DNA of 64,000 nt from Mesorhizobium sp. M3A.F.Ca.ET.080.04.2.1 (GCF_003952525.1 NZ_CP034451.1:2790001-2854000); one strand, 5' to 3'; positions 16,877-27,104 are shown, counted from the first letter of the stretch. Numbers and translations: made by a program. The notes: generated by a model from the sequence alone, not told the origin.

Positions 16877-19329
16877 CGAGCTTGCCAAGCCATGCCGGGA
16901 TCGTCGTCATCGGCGGCGGCATCATCGGCTGCTCGACGGCCTACCATCTCGCGCGTGACCACAAGGCCGACGTGGTGCTGCTCGAGCAGGGCAAGCTGAC
17001 CTCAGGCTCGACCTGGCACGCGGCCGGCCTGGTCGGGCAGTTGCGATCGTCGGCCTCGATTACGCGCGTGCTCAAATATTCGGTCGAGCTCTACAAGGGG
17101 CTCGAAGCCGAGACCGGGCTCGCCACCGGCTGGAAGATGACCGGGTGCCTGCGGCTGGCGACCAACGCCGACCGCTGGACCGAATTCAAGCGCCTGGCGA
17201 CGACGGCCAAGAGTTTCGGCATGGACATGCAGCTTCTGTCGCCGGCCGAGGTGAAGCGGATGTGGCCGCTGATGGAGACCGGCGACCTCGTCGGCGCCTC
17301 CTGGCTGCCGACCGACGGCCAGGCGAGCCCGTCCGACATCACCCAGTCGCTGGCCAAGGGCGCGCGGATGCATGGCGCGAGACTCTTCGAGGAGGTGCGG
17401 GTCACCGGCTTCGAGATGAAGGACGGGCGCATCACGGCGGTGAAGACCGAAAAAGGCGACATCGCCTGCGACAAGGTGGTGAACTGCGCCGGCCAATGGG
17501 CACGCCAGGTCGGCGCGATGGCCGGCATCAACGTGCCGCTGCAGCCGGTCAAGCATCAGTACATCATCATTGAGAAGATCGAGGGGCTGGCCAGCGATGC
17601 GCCGACGATCCGCGACCCCGACCGCCGCACCTATTTCAAGGAGGAGGTCGGCGGGCTGGTGATGGGCGGCTATGAGCCGAATCCACAGGCCTGGACGACC
17701 AGCCTGCCCGGGGGCGACGTTCCCAGCGACTGGGAATTCCGCCTGTTCGACGACGACTACGATCACTTCGAGCAGCATATGGCGCAGGCGATCGAACGCG
17801 TGCCGGCGCTCGCCAATGTCGGCGTCAAGCAGATGATCAACGGGCCGGAGAGCTTCACGCCAGACGGCAATTTCATCCTTGGCGTGGCGCCGGAGTGTTC
17901 CAACATGTTCGTCGGCGCCGGCTTCAACGCCTTCGGCATTGCCTCGGGCGGCGGCGCCGGCTGGGTGCTGGCGCAATGGGTGGTCGACGGCGAAGCGCCG
18001 CTCGATCTGTGGGTGGTCGACATCAGGCGTTTTTCCAACCTGCACCGCGACCGCGACTGGGTCCGCGACCGCACGCTCGAAGCCTATGGCAAGCACTACA
18101 CGATCGGCTTCCCGCACGAAGAATATATTTCGGGCCGGCCCCGCATCGTCTCGCCGCTCTACGAGCGGCTCAAGGCGCGGCGCGCCGTCTTCGGCTCCAA
18201 GCTCGGCTGGGAACGACCGAACTGGTTCGCGCCCAAGGAAATGGCTGCCGAAGACATCTACTCGATGGGACGGCAGAACTGGTTCGACCCGGTCGGTGAC
18301 GAACATCGCCATGTGCGCGAAAGCGTCGGCGTCTTCGATCAGTCGTCCTTCGCTAAATATGAGGTGGCGGGCGCCGATGCGTTGAAGGCGCTGGACTGGA
18401 TCTGCGCCAACGACATCAGCAAGCCGGTCGGCCGGCTGACCTACACGCAGCTTCTCAACACGCGCGGCGGCATCGAGGCGGACCTGACGGTGGCGCGGCT
18501 CGGCGAGGCCAGGTTCTACATCGTCACCGGCACCGGCTTCCGCACGCATGATTTTTCCTGGATCGGCGATCATGTCGGCAAGGGCCTGGACGTGGCGCTG
18601 AAAGACGTCACCGAGGACTACGGCACGCTGTCGCTGATGGGGCCGCGTGCCCGCGATGTGCTGGCCGCCGTGACGGATGCGGATGTTTCCAATGCGGCCT
18701 TCCCGTTCGGTCACGCGCGCGAGATATCGATTGCCGGCCACGCGGTGCGGGCGCTGCGCGTGACCTATGTCGGCGAGCTCGGCTGGGAACTGCATGTGCC
18801 GATTTCCGCCACCGGCGAAATCTTCGATGCGCTGATGAGGGCCGGACAACCGCACGGCATTCGGCCTGTCGGCTATCGGGCGCTGGAGTCGCTCAGGCTG
18901 GAAAAGGGCTACCGTGCCTGGGGATCCGACATCACGCCGAACGACACGCCACAGGAGGCCGGGCTCGGCTGGGCGGTGAAGCTCAGGAAGAACACCGACT
19001 TCGTCGGGCGGCGTGCGCTGGAGAAGCAAGCCGGCAAGCCGCTGACCAAGCGTTTTGCCGGCTTCACAGTCGATGATCCGCAGATCGTTCTCGTCGGTCG
19101 CGAGACCATCCTGCGCAATGGCGAGCCTGTCGGCTACCTCACCAGTGGCGGCTATGGCTACACGGTGACCAAGAACATCGGCTATGGCTATGTGCGCAAC
19201 GCCGACGGCGTCAGCGACGATTTCCTCACCTCTGGCAACTATGAACTGGTGGTGGCGATGGATCGAACGCCGGCAAGGATCCATCTCCGGCCGATGTACG
19301 ATCCGGCGGGAGAGAAGATAAAAGGCTAG
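16873..19329 (+). CDS. Dimethylglycine/sarcosine dehydrogenase-like flavoprotein with GcvT domain
   Basis: 818 residues. An N-terminal DAO-type FAD domain begins with VVIGGGIIGCSTAYHL (residues 11-26). His49 in GSTWHAAGL aligns with the histidine that binds FAD covalently in dimethylglycine dehydrogenase. The second half (about 430-818) is a folate-binding GcvT domain (DQSSFAKYEV, YVGELGWELHVP, GYRALESLRLEKGYRAW) with its C-terminal barrel. The family oxidatively demethylates N-methyl amino acids and passes the C1 unit to tetrahydrofolate. Coupling to a kinase gene is unusual and leaves the true substrate open. Confidence 0.88.
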   Translation: MTSLPSHAGIVVIGGGIIGCSTAYHLARDHKADVVLLEQGKLTSGSTWHAAGLVGQLRSSASITRVLKYSVELYKGLEAETGLATGWKMTGCLRLATNADRWTEFKRLATTAKSFGMDMQLLSPAEVKRMWPLMETGDLVGASWLPTDGQASPSDITQSLAKGARMHGARLFEEVRVTGFEMKDGRITAVKTEKGDIACDKVVNCAGQWARQVGAMAGINVPLQPVKHQYIIIEKIEGLASDAPTIRDPDRRTYFKEEVGGLVMGGYEPNPQAWTTSLPGGDVPSDWEFRLFDDDYDHFEQHMAQAIERVPALANVGVKQMINGPESFTPDGNFILGVAPECSNMFVGAGFNAFGIASGGGAGWVLAQWVVDGEAPLDLWVVDIRRFSNLHRDRDWVRDRTLEAYGKHYTIGFPHEEYISGRPRIVSPLYERLKARRAVFGSKLGWERPNWFAPKEMAAEDIYSMGRQNWFDPVGDEHRHVRESVGVFDQSSFAKYEVAGADALKALDWICANDISKPVGRLTYTQLLNTRGGIEADLTVARLGEARFYIVTGTGFRTHDFSWIGDHVGKGLDVALKDVTEDYGTLSLMGPRARDVLAAVTDADVSNAAFPFGHAREISIAGHAVRALRVTYVGELGWELHVPISATGEIFDALMRAGQPHGIRPVGYRALESLRLEKGYRAWGSDITPNDTPQEAGLGWAVKLRKNTDFVGRRALEKQAGKPLTKRFAGFTVDDPQIVLVGRETILRNGEPVGYLTSGGYGYTVTKNIGYGYVRNADGVSDDFLTSGNYELVVAMDRTPARIHLRPMYDPAGEKIKG

Positions 19330-19341
19330 TCCGAGAACGGG

Positions 19342-19974
19342 TCAGCGAACACGCAACACGAGGCAACGGCTTGGCACCGTATCGCCCTCGCCGGGCATCG
19401 AGGCGTAGGGCCGTGTCTCTTCGACCCGGGTCACGGCGCCTTTCGCTTCGAGGTCGGCGATTCGATCGGCAAAGCCGGCCTGCCAGAGCGTGTTCTTCAC
19501 CGTCAGCACGATGATGCCGCCGGGGCGGCAGATGCGGATCAGCTCGTCCAGGCCCTCGCTGCCGACATGGCCGGAGGTGAAGACGCCCGCGGAGACGATG
19601 CCGGCATAGGCGCCGTCGGTAAAGGGCAAAGGCCCGCCCATGGCCAGGCGATGCAGCGCCGAGTAGACGCCCTTGGCGGCCGCGCGGTCCAGCATGCCCT
19701 GCGAGATATCGAGCGCCTCGACGTTCGGATAGCCGGTGATGGCCAGCCATTCGCCAATCAGGCCGGTGCCGGCGCCAGCGTCGAGCAAAGGTTCGGCGCC
19801 ACGCGGGAGATGACGGGCAATCAGCGCCAGGCAGATCGTCGGATGGCGGTAGCCGGCCGCCGACATGTCGGCGTCATAGGTTTCGGCCCAGTTGTCATAG
19901 ATCGCGGCTACTTCGTCCGGCCGCGTTGCCGCATAGGCGGCGTTCAACGCGCTGTTGTGCTTGCCGTCCGTCAT
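19342..19974 (-). CDS. Class I SAM-dependent methyltransferase
   Basis: 210 residues from ATG 19974, which has GGGAGCGG 5 bp upstream; the longer frame is not supported. SAM-binding motif I is PLLDAGAGTG near residues 62-71, and VEALDISQGML is motif II. The N-terminal AAIYDNWAETYDADM is typical of the METTL27/UbiE-like small-molecule methyltransferases. It converges on the flavoprotein gene with 12 bp between stops. Substrate unknown. The setting among genes for N-methyl compounds is suggestive only. Confidence 0.85.
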   Translation of the reverse strand: MTDGKHNSALNAAYAATRPDEVAAIYDNWAETYDADMSAAGYRHPTICLALIARHLPRGAEPLLDAGAGTGLIGEWLAITGYPNVEALDISQGMLDRAAAKGVYSALHRLAMGGPLPFTDGAYAGIVSAGVFTSGHVGSEGLDELIRICRPGGIIVLTVKNTLWQAGFADRIADLEAKGAVTRVEETRPYASMPGEGDTVPSRCLVLRVR

Positions 19975-20080
19975 TGCCGCTCCCGGGCCGAATCTTGTGC
20001 ATCCGATGATAGCCAAGCGGCGAAAACTGTGGAACCGTTCCGCCATAAACATGGTGTGAAGGTTAAAATCGGGGGTGACG

Positions 20081-20977
20081 ATGGACGAGGCGAGAGCGGC
20101 ACTGGCCGCAATTCCTGCACTGGCCGGCTATAGCGGCCCGTTGGAGCGCCTCGGTGGCCTCACCAACCTCGTCTACAGGGCTGGCCACATCTGCCTGCGC
20201 GTCCCCGGCAAGGGCACGGCGGAATATATCAATCGCGCGAACGAGGCGGTGGCGGCGCGCGAGGCGGCAAAGGCCGGCGTCAGTCCCGAGGTGCTCCATG
20301 CCGATCCGGCATCGGGACTGATGGCGACACGCTTCATCGCCGGCGCCGAGACGATGTCGCCTCAGAAGTTCAAAACCAGACCGGGCAGCCCGGCGCGCGC
20401 CGGCGAGGCCTTCCGCAAGCTGCATTCTTCCGGCGCGGTCTTTCCCTTCCGCTTCGAATTGTTCGCCATGATCGACGACTATCTGAAGGTGCTGTCGACC
20501 AAGGATGTCGCCTTGCCCGTCGGCTACCACGACGTGGTGCGCGAGGCAGGCAGCGTGCGCGACGCTCTTGCCGCGCACCCGATCCAGCTCGCCGCCTGCC
20601 ACTGCGACCCGCTCTGCGAGAATTTCCTCGATGCGGGCGACAGGATGTGGATCGTCGACTGGGAATATTCGGGCATGAACGACCCGCTCTGGGACCTTGG
20701 CGACCTTTCGGTCGAAGGCAGATTTGACGCCGCTCAAGACGAAGAGTTGATGCGCGCCTATTTCGGCGGCGACGCACGGCCGGCCGAACGCGGCCGCCTC
20801 GTCATCTACAAGGCGATGTGCGATCTGCTGTGGACACTGTGGGGGCTGATCCAGCTCGCCAACGACAATCCGGTCGATGATTTCCGCGCCTATGCCGACG
20901 GCCGCTTTGCCCGATGTAAGGCATTGATGGAGACGGCGGAGTTCTCGCGGCATCTCACTGCTGTGCGAGAAGGCTGA
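20081..20977 (+). CDS. Choline/ethanolamine-kinase-like phosphotransferase (second copy)
   Basis: 298 residues from ATG 20081, which has GGGGG 5 bp upstream; a GTG two codons earlier is the alternative. LGGLTNLVYRAG (about 24-35) is the nucleotide loop. His174/Asp176 (CHCDPLCENFL) and Asp193 (IVDWEYSGMND) are the catalytic and metal residues, in the LicA/choline kinase style. It is a distant paralogue of the 15977-16876 gene and lies divergent from the methyltransferase. An aminoglycoside-type substrate cannot be excluded. Confidence 0.85.
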   Translation: MDEARAALAAIPALAGYSGPLERLGGLTNLVYRAGHICLRVPGKGTAEYINRANEAVAAREAAKAGVSPEVLHADPASGLMATRFIAGAETMSPQKFKTRPGSPARAGEAFRKLHSSGAVFPFRFELFAMIDDYLKVLSTKDVALPVGYHDVVREAGSVRDALAAHPIQLAACHCDPLCENFLDAGDRMWIVDWEYSGMNDPLWDLGDLSVEGRFDAAQDEELMRAYFGGDARPAERGRLVIYKAMCDLLWTLWGLIQLANDNPVDDFRAYADGRFARCKALMETAEFSRHLTAVREG

Positions 20978-20995
20978 ATTGCAAGATCCTTATCG

Positions 20996-21919
20996 TTAAT
21001 TGACGCCCTTAGGCACGTTCTCCGGAGGGACCTCGGTCTCCACCACCTTCTGGCGGTGGAAGATGAACATGCCCGCGAGCACGACGATCGCCGAGCCGAC
21101 CAGGATGCGCGGGCTGGGCACCTCGCCGAAGAAGGCCAGGCCGAAGACAACGGCCCACAACAGCAGGCTGTAGTGCAGCGGCGCCAGCGTCGAGGCGGGC
21201 GCCAGCTTCAGTGCCCTGGTGATCATCAGGTGGGCGGAGCAGGCGACGACGCCGAGCAAGAGCATGGCGCAGCAATCGAGCGCGGACGGCGTGCGCCAGC
21301 CACCGATGGTCAGCGCGCCGCCGACGAGCAGCGTGGCGATCGTCTGCCAGGTGACCAAAGTGGTGTCGCTGGTGCCGCGCAAACGCCGGCTGAGGATGAT
21401 GGCCAAGCCAAAGGCGATGCTGCCGATCAGCGCGTAGGTCGACGACAGCGAGAAGGCAGCCGATGAGGGTTTCAGGATGATCAGCACGCCGCAAAAGCCG
21501 ACCATGATTGCCAGCCAGCGGCGCCAGCCGACCTTCTCGCCGAGCAGAAAATGGGAAAGTGCGGCGACGTAGATCGGTCCGGCCATGTAAAAGCTCATCA
21601 CATCGGCGAGCGGCAGATAGACGAGCGCGGCGTAAAAAAGTCCGGTATCGGTCGTGGTCGCCACCACGCGCAACAACTGCAACACCGGCCGTTCCATGTG
21701 GAACAACTTGCCCTTGCCCTGGGTCGCCATCATTGGGCCGAGCACAATGAAGGCGCCGATCGATCGGATCAGCATCACCTGGCCGACCGAGAAGCTGGCG
21801 ACCATCCATTTGCCCATCGCGTCGTTGAGCGCGAACATGAAGTCCCCGGCCAGCATCAGAAGGATGCCGGCCAGCAGAGCGTTCCTCATCGTGAAATTGC
21901 GGGCAAGGGATCGGGCCAT
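20996..21919 (-). CDS. EamA/DMT-superfamily transporter
   Basis: 307 residues with about ten hydrophobic segments in two EamA repeats. The first starts LAGILLMLAGDFMFALNDAMGK; the second begins with STYALIGSIAFGLAIILSRR. Members export or exchange metabolites such as amino acids or SAM at the inner membrane. The C-terminus is a short polar tail. It converges on the second kinase gene with an 18-bp gap. Substrate cannot be read from the sequence. Confidence 0.85.
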   Translation of the reverse strand: MARSLARNFTMRNALLAGILLMLAGDFMFALNDAMGKWMVASFSVGQVMLIRSIGAFIVLGPMMATQGKGKLFHMERPVLQLLRVVATTTDTGLFYAALVYLPLADVMSFYMAGPIYVAALSHFLLGEKVGWRRWLAIMVGFCGVLIILKPSSAAFSLSSTYALIGSIAFGLAIILSRRLRGTSDTTLVTWQTIATLLVGGALTIGGWRTPSALDCCAMLLLGVVACSAHLMITRALKLAPASTLAPLHYSLLLWAVVFGLAFFGEVPSPRILVGSAIVVLAGMFIFHRQKVVETEVPPENVPKGVN

Positions 21920-22000
21920 GCCGGCTCGTAGCCGTAAGCGGGCGCTTTGACGAGGGAAATTCGGGCCATCGGTAAGACCAGCGGCGGGAATCGGCTGGCT

Positions 22001-23281
22001 CTAGCCAGCATTATGCCGCCGGTTCACCTGCGCCGGACGGCCGGCGATCGATAGTCGCGTCTCTTGCCTTGTCCGCTCCGCCACCACCTTGCCGCTGGCG
22101 ATGACGCAGAGGCGCTCCGGCCGAAGGCGAACGGCCTCGATCGGGTTGCCGGCATCGAGCACGACAAGGCTGGCGCGCTTGCCGACGGCAAGGCCGAGAT
22201 GCTCAAGGCCCATGATGGCGGCGTTGACGTTGGTGACCATGTCGAAACATCGCGCCATGTCGGCCGGGCTCGACATCTGGGCGACATGCAGGCCCATGAA
22301 GGCGACGTCCAGCATGTCGGCAGTGCCCAGCGAGTACCACGGGTCGAGCACGCAATCCTGGCCCCAGCCGACGCGGATGCCGAGCGCCAGCATCTCCTTC
22401 ACCCGGGTCAGGCCGCGCCGCTTCGGGAAGGTGTCGTGGCGTCCCTGCAGCATGATGTTGATCAGCGGATTGGGAATGGCTGAGACACCGGCCTCGGCGA
22501 TCAGCGGCAGGAGTTTCGAGACGTAGTAATTGTCCATCGAATGCATCGAGGTGAGGTGCGAGCCGGCGACCCTGCCCTGCAGGCCGAGCCGCTGGGTCTC
22601 ATAGGCAAGCTGCTCGATGTGGCGCGACAGCGGATCGTCGGTCTCGTCGCAATGCATGTCGACCATCAAGCCGCGCTTCTCCGCGATCTCGCAAAGCTCC
22701 GTCACGGATCGGGTACCGTCGGCCATGGTGCGTTCGAAATGCGGGATGCCGCCGACGATGTCGACACCGAGATCGAGGGCGCGGATCGTGTTTTCGCGGG
22801 CCGTGGGCGAACGGTAGAGCCCGTCCTGCGGGAAGGCGACCAGTTGCAGGTCGATATATGGCGCGACGGTTTTCTTGACGTCCAGCAACGCCTCGACGGC
22901 GAGCAGCCGGTCGTCGCAGACATCGACATGGGTGCGGATGGCGAGCAGGCCCATCGACACCGCCCAGTCGCAATAGGCGAGCGCGCGGTCGCGCACCGCT
23001 TCATGCGCCAGCAGCGGCTTCAATTCACCCCAGAGCGCAATGCCCTCCAGCAGCGTGCCTGACGCATTGATGCGCGGAATGCCGTAGGAAAGCGTGGCGT
23101 CCATGTGGAAATGCGGATCGACGAAGGGCGGGGAGACGAGATTGCCGCGCGCGTCGATTTCGGTGCGAGCCGAAACCGGCAACTCGGGTTCAATCGCCCG
23201 GATGGTCTCGCCGGCGATGCCGATGTCGGCGGTCCTGCCGTCCGGCAGCGTGCCGCCGCGCACGATGAGGTCGAAATCCAT
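22001..23281 (-). CDS. CodA-like amidohydrolase (cytosine deaminase family)
   Basis: 426 residues of the metal-dependent amidohydrolase superfamily. The metal ligands DPHFH (His57, His59), the HCDETDD motif and SHLTSMHSM match E. coli cytosine deaminase, as do INIMLQGRHDTFPKRRGLTRVKEML and DPWYSLGTADML. At the catalytic-Asp position CodA reads GHDDV while this protein reads GQDCV, so the metal Asp is kept but both neighbours differ. It deaminates or hydrolyses a ring amine or amide; cytosine is possible, but a different substrate is likely. The neighbours give no pyrimidine context. Confidence 0.82.
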   Translation of the reverse strand: MDFDLIVRGGTLPDGRTADIGIAGETIRAIEPELPVSARTEIDARGNLVSPPFVDPHFHMDATLSYGIPRINASGTLLEGIALWGELKPLLAHEAVRDRALAYCDWAVSMGLLAIRTHVDVCDDRLLAVEALLDVKKTVAPYIDLQLVAFPQDGLYRSPTARENTIRALDLGVDIVGGIPHFERTMADGTRSVTELCEIAEKRGLMVDMHCDETDDPLSRHIEQLAYETQRLGLQGRVAGSHLTSMHSMDNYYVSKLLPLIAEAGVSAIPNPLINIMLQGRHDTFPKRRGLTRVKEMLALGIRVGWGQDCVLDPWYSLGTADMLDVAFMGLHVAQMSSPADMARCFDMVTNVNAAIMGLEHLGLAVGKRASLVVLDAGNPIEAVRLRPERLCVIASGKVVAERTRQETRLSIAGRPAQVNRRHNAG

Positions 23282-23454
23282 CAGTCGTCATCCTCCCATG
23301 AATCGGCATCCGTCGTGGCGCAAAAGACACCTGCTTCGCTGCCGCTTCATTCCGCCAGCGCGAAAGGTTTCCTCCGGTCCCAACTCGCTCTATAAGCCGC
23401 CTCTCGCCTCCGTGGCGAATCCGAAATTCGTGCAGCCAGCATGGGGGCGGTCGT

Positions 23455-25209
23455 TTGTTTCGCTTCTTCCGCTCGACGGAGAACCAGCGCCTTATCGCGA
23501 GGTTGGTGCGGGAATCCTTCCACGAGCATAAGTTCGGCTATGGCGCCGCCATAGTGTCGATGCTGGTGGTAGCCGCCATGACGGGGGCGAGCGCCTGGAT
23601 CCTGAAGGAGATCACCAATGAATTCGTGGTCTTCAAGAGAGCGGATCGCGTCAACCTGATCGCTGCCGGGGTGGCCGCCATCTTCGTCCTGAAGGGCCTC
23701 GCGACATTCGTCCAGGCCTATTTCATGAGCCGGGTCGGCAACGCCATCATCGCCGACCGGCAGCGCAAGATCTATGACCGCATCCTCGCGCAGGGCATCG
23801 AGTTCTACCATTCGACCTCGTCGTCCGACCTGATCACGCGCATGACCAACAACGCGCAGGCCGCGCGCAGCGTGCTCGATCTTGTCGTGACGTCCTATGT
23901 GCGCGATCTGGTGACGTTGATCGTGCTGGTGCTGGTCATGATCTGGCAGCAGCCGGTGCTGTCGCTGATCTGCTTCGCCGTCGGGCCCGTGGCCATCTAC
24001 GGCATCAACCGCATCCTGAAGCGCGTCCGCAAGATTGCGCAAATGGAGTTCCGCTCGCTCGGACAGATCGTGCATGTGATGCAAGAGACGGCGATCGGCG
24101 TGCGCGTCGTCAAATCCTTCAATCTCGAAGGCGCCATGCGCAAGCGAATGTACAAGGCGGTGTCCGACGTCCAGAACCGCGCCAACAACATTGCCACGCT
24201 GGAAGCCGCCACCAGCCCGGTGATGGAAACGCTTGCCGGCCTGGCGATCGCCGGCGCGGTCTTCGTCAGCGGCTTCCTGGTGCTCGAGGGCGGCCAGATG
24301 CCGGGCAACATCATGGCCTTCATCGCGGCGCTGCTGCTCGCCTATGAGCCGGCCAAGCGCCTTGCCCGCGTGCGCATTTCACTGGAGACGGGCATCGTCG
24401 GCGTGCGCATGATGTTCCAGCTCGCCGACCGCCCGCTGACGCTGGCCGAAAAGCCAGACGCAAAGCCGCTGCAGCCCGGGCCAGGCAAGATAGGCTTCGA
24501 GAATGTGAGCTTCGCCTATCCCGAAAGCCCGCCGGTGTTCGAAGGCCTCGATCTGACCCTGGCGCCTGGCAAGATGACGGCTCTGGTCGGGCCTTCGGGC
24601 AGCGGCAAGTCGACGATCCTGAACCTGATCATGCGCATGTACGACCCGCAGAGCGGCAAGGTGACGTTGGACGGCCAGGACATCGCTCAAGCGACGCTCG
24701 CCTCGCTCAGGGAAAAAATCGCCTATGTCAGCCAGGACACGTTCCTGTTTGCCGGCACGATCATGCACAATATCCGGCTTGGCCGCCAGGATGCGACCGA
24801 AGCCGAGGTGATCGCCGCCGCCAAGGCGGCCAACGCACATGACTTCATCAGCGCCATGGCCAAGGGCTACGAGACGGAAGTGGGTGAGAACGGCTCGCTG
24901 CTGTCGGGCGGCCAGCGCCAGCGCATCTCGATAGCGCGCGCCATGCTGCGCAATGCCGAGATCCTGCTGCTCGACGAGGCGACCAGCGCGCTTGACGCCG
25001 AATCGGAGGCGCTGTTCCGTGACGCGCTGCAGCAGCTCACCCTCGGGCGCACGACGATCGTGATCGCGCACCGGCTTTCGACCGTGCACCAGGCCGACAC
25101 GATCGTGGTGCTGGAAAATGGCAAGGTGCTGGAAAGCGGACCGCACAAGACCCTGCTCAAGCAGGGCGGCCTTTATCAGAAGCTTTATGAATATCAGCTG
25201 ATGCCGTAG
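23455..25209 (+). CDS. MsbA-like ABC exporter (fused permease-ATPase)
   Basis: 584 residues. The N-terminal ~330 residues are a type I exporter membrane domain with about six spans (YGAAIVSMLVVAAMTGASAWIL is the first). The ATPase has Walker A GPSGSGKST near 378-386, signature LSGGQRQR near 482, Walker B EILLLDEATSALD and the switch His in IAHRLSTV. Start is TTG 23455 behind GGGGGCGG; the following FRFFRSTENQRL is a normal cytosolic leader. MsbA-type proteins flip lipid A or other lipids. The exact substrate is not shown. Confidence 0.88.
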   Translation: MFRFFRSTENQRLIARLVRESFHEHKFGYGAAIVSMLVVAAMTGASAWILKEITNEFVVFKRADRVNLIAAGVAAIFVLKGLATFVQAYFMSRVGNAIIADRQRKIYDRILAQGIEFYHSTSSSDLITRMTNNAQAARSVLDLVVTSYVRDLVTLIVLVLVMIWQQPVLSLICFAVGPVAIYGINRILKRVRKIAQMEFRSLGQIVHVMQETAIGVRVVKSFNLEGAMRKRMYKAVSDVQNRANNIATLEAATSPVMETLAGLAIAGAVFVSGFLVLEGGQMPGNIMAFIAALLLAYEPAKRLARVRISLETGIVGVRMMFQLADRPLTLAEKPDAKPLQPGPGKIGFENVSFAYPESPPVFEGLDLTLAPGKMTALVGPSGSGKSTILNLIMRMYDPQSGKVTLDGQDIAQATLASLREKIAYVSQDTFLFAGTIMHNIRLGRQDATEAEVIAAAKAANAHDFISAMAKGYETEVGENGSLLSGGQRQRISIARAMLRNAEILLLDEATSALDAESEALFRDALQQLTLGRTTIVIAHRLSTVHQADTIVVLENGKVLESGPHKTLLKQGGLYQKLYEYQLMP

Positions 25210-25213
25210 GGCT

Positions 25214-25255
25214 GGCTCCCCCTTCTCCCCTTCTTGCGGGAGAAGGTGGGGAGCC
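25214..25255. terminator. Hairpin between convergent genes, probable bidirectional terminator
   Basis: GGCTCCCCCTTCTCCC (25214-25229) pairs with GGGAGAAGGTGGGGAGCC (25238-25255), leaving an 8-base loop. It fills the gap between the convergent ABC exporter and ilvD stops. It has no U-tract and resembles a repeat class, so termination is inferred from position. Confidence 0.55.
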
Positions 25256-25259
25256 TGGC

Positions 25260-27104
25260 TCACTCCGGCACGATCCGCACCGCGCCCTTGTCGGCGCTGG
25301 TGGCGAAGGCGGCGTAGGCGCGCAGCGCGGTCGTCACCTTGCGCTTGCGCTTTTCCTCCGGCTTCCAGGCGTCCGCGCCCTTCGCCGCCATCGCGGCACG
25401 ACGCGTCTCCAGCTCAGCGTCGCTGACGGCAAGGCGGATGGTGCGGTTGGGGATGTCGATCTCGATCGTGTCGCCTTCCCTGACCAGCCCGATCGCACCG
25501 CCTTCGGCGGCTTCCGGCGAGACGTGGCCGATCGACAGACCCGACGTGCCGCCGGAGAAGCGGCCGTCAGTGATCAGCGCGCAGGCTTTGCCGAGGCCCT
25601 TCGATTTCAGGTAGCTGGTCGGGTAGAGCATCTCCTGCATGCCGGGGCCGCCGCGCGGTCCCTCATAGCGGATGACGACGATGTCGCCGGCTTTGATCTC
25701 GTTGCCGAGGATCGCCTTGACCGAGGCATCCTGGCTCTCGAAGACGCGGGCCGGGCCGGTGAACTTCAGGATCGACTCGTCGACGCCGGCCGTCTTCACG
25801 ATACAGCCGTCCAGCGCCAGATTGCCCTTCAGCACGGCGAGGCCGCCATCCTTCGAGAACGGCGTCTTTGACGAGCGGATGACGCCCGTCTCGCGGTTCG
25901 TGTCCAGCTCGTCCCAGCGGCGGTCCTGGCTGAAGGCGACCTGCGTCGGCACGCCGCCGGGCGCGGCGCGGAAGAAGTCGCGCACGTTCTGCGCGGAGGT
26001 GCGGGCGATGTCCCAGTGGTCGAGCGCCTCGCCGAGCGTAGCGGTGTGCACCGTCGGCAGATCGCGGTTGATCAGACCGGCCTCATCGAGCTGGCCGAGA
26101 ATGGCCATGATGCCGCCGGCGCGGTGAACATCCTCCATGTGCACGTCCGACTTGGCCGGCGCGACCTTGCAGAGCACCGGCACTTTCCGCGACAGCCGGT
26201 CGATATCCTCCATGGTGAAATCGACCTCGCCTTCATGCGCGGCGGCCAGAATGTGCAGCACCGTGTTGGTCGACCCCCCCATGGCGATGTCGAGGGCCAT
26301 GGCGTTCTCGAAGGCGCCCTTCGAGGCGATGCTGCGCGGCAGCGCGCTTTCGTCCTCCTGCTCGTAATAGCGCTGGGCGAGATCGACGATGAGGTGCCCG
26401 GCCTCGACGAACAGGCGCTTGCGGTCGGCATGCGTGGCCAAAGTCGAGCCGTTGCCGGGCAGCGACAGGCCGAGCGCCTCGGTCAGGCAGTTCATCGAAT
26501 TGGCGGTGAACATGCCGGAGCAGGAGCCGCAGGTCGGACAGGCCGAGCGCTCGATGACCTTGACGTCCTCGTCGGAAATCTTGTCGTCGGCGGCGGCGAC
26601 CATGGCGTCGACCAGGTCGAGCGCCTGCGTCTTGCCGGCGAGCACCACCTTGCCCGCCTCCATCGGTCCGCCGGAGACGAAGACGGTCGGGATGTTGAGG
26701 CGAAGCGACGCCATCAGCATGCCGGGCGTGATCTTGTCGCAGTTGGAGATGCAGACAATGGCGTCGGCGCAATGCGCATTAACCATGTACTCGACGGAAT
26801 CGGCGATCAGCTCGCGCGACGGCAGCGAGTAGAGCATGCCGTCATGCCCCATGGCGATGCCGTCATCGACGGCGATGGTGTTGAATTCCTTGGCGACGCC
26901 GCCGGCCTTCTCGATCTCGCGCGCGACGAGCTGCCCGAGGTCCTTAAGATGTACGTGGCCCGGCACGAACTGGGTGAAGGAGTTGACCACCGCGATGATC
27001 GGCTTGCCGAAATCCGTGTCCTTCATGCCGGTGGCGCGCCACAGGCCACGAGCGCCGGCCATGTTGCGGCCATGGGTGGTGGTGCGGGAACGATAGGCGG
27101 GCAT
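25260..27104 (-). CDS. ilvD: Dihydroxy-acid dehydratase
   Basis: 614 residues, the usual length of the long IlvD type. It dehydrates 2,3-dihydroxy-isovalerate and -methylvalerate to the keto acids of valine and isoleucine synthesis. Iron-sulfur ligand regions [13 protein letters not shown] and [19 protein letters not shown] are intact, and so is [20 protein letters not shown] near the C-terminus. ATG 27104 is chosen because AAGGA lies 8 bp before it and the conserved [20 protein letters not shown] starts there. The frame extends 38 codons upstream without support. Confidence 0.97.
   Translation of the reverse strand: MPAYRSRTTTHGRNMAGARGLWRATGMKDTDFGKPIIAVVNSFTQFVPGHVHLKDLGQLVAREIEKAGGVAKEFNTIAVDDGIAMGHDGMLYSLPSRELIADSVEYMVNAHCADAIVCISNCDKITPGMLMASLRLNIPTVFVSGGPMEAGKVVLAGKTQALDLVDAMVAAADDKISDEDVKVIERSACPTCGSCSGMFTANSMNCLTEALGLSLPGNGSTLATHADRKRLFVEAGHLIVDLAQRYYEQEDESALPRSIASKGAFENAMALDIAMGGSTNTVLHILAAAHEGEVDFTMEDIDRLSRKVPVLCKVAPAKSDVHMEDVHRAGGIMAILGQLDEAGLINRDLPTVHTATLGEALDHWDIARTSAQNVRDFFRAAPGGVPTQVAFSQDRRWDELDTNRETGVIRSSKTPFSKDGGLAVLKGNLALDGCIVKTAGVDESILKFTGPARVFESQDASVKAILGNEIKAGDIVVIRYEGPRGGPGMQEMLYPTSYLKSKGLGKACALITDGRFSGGTSGLSIGHVSPEAAEGGAIGLVREGDTIEIDIPNRTIRLAVSDAELETRRAAMAAKGADAWKPEEKRKRKVTTALRAYAAFATSADKGAVRIVPE

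Noticed and set aside
17002..19284. 760-codon frame antisense to the DMGDH-like gene
   Set aside because: Shadow frame of low-complexity His/Arg/Asp text.
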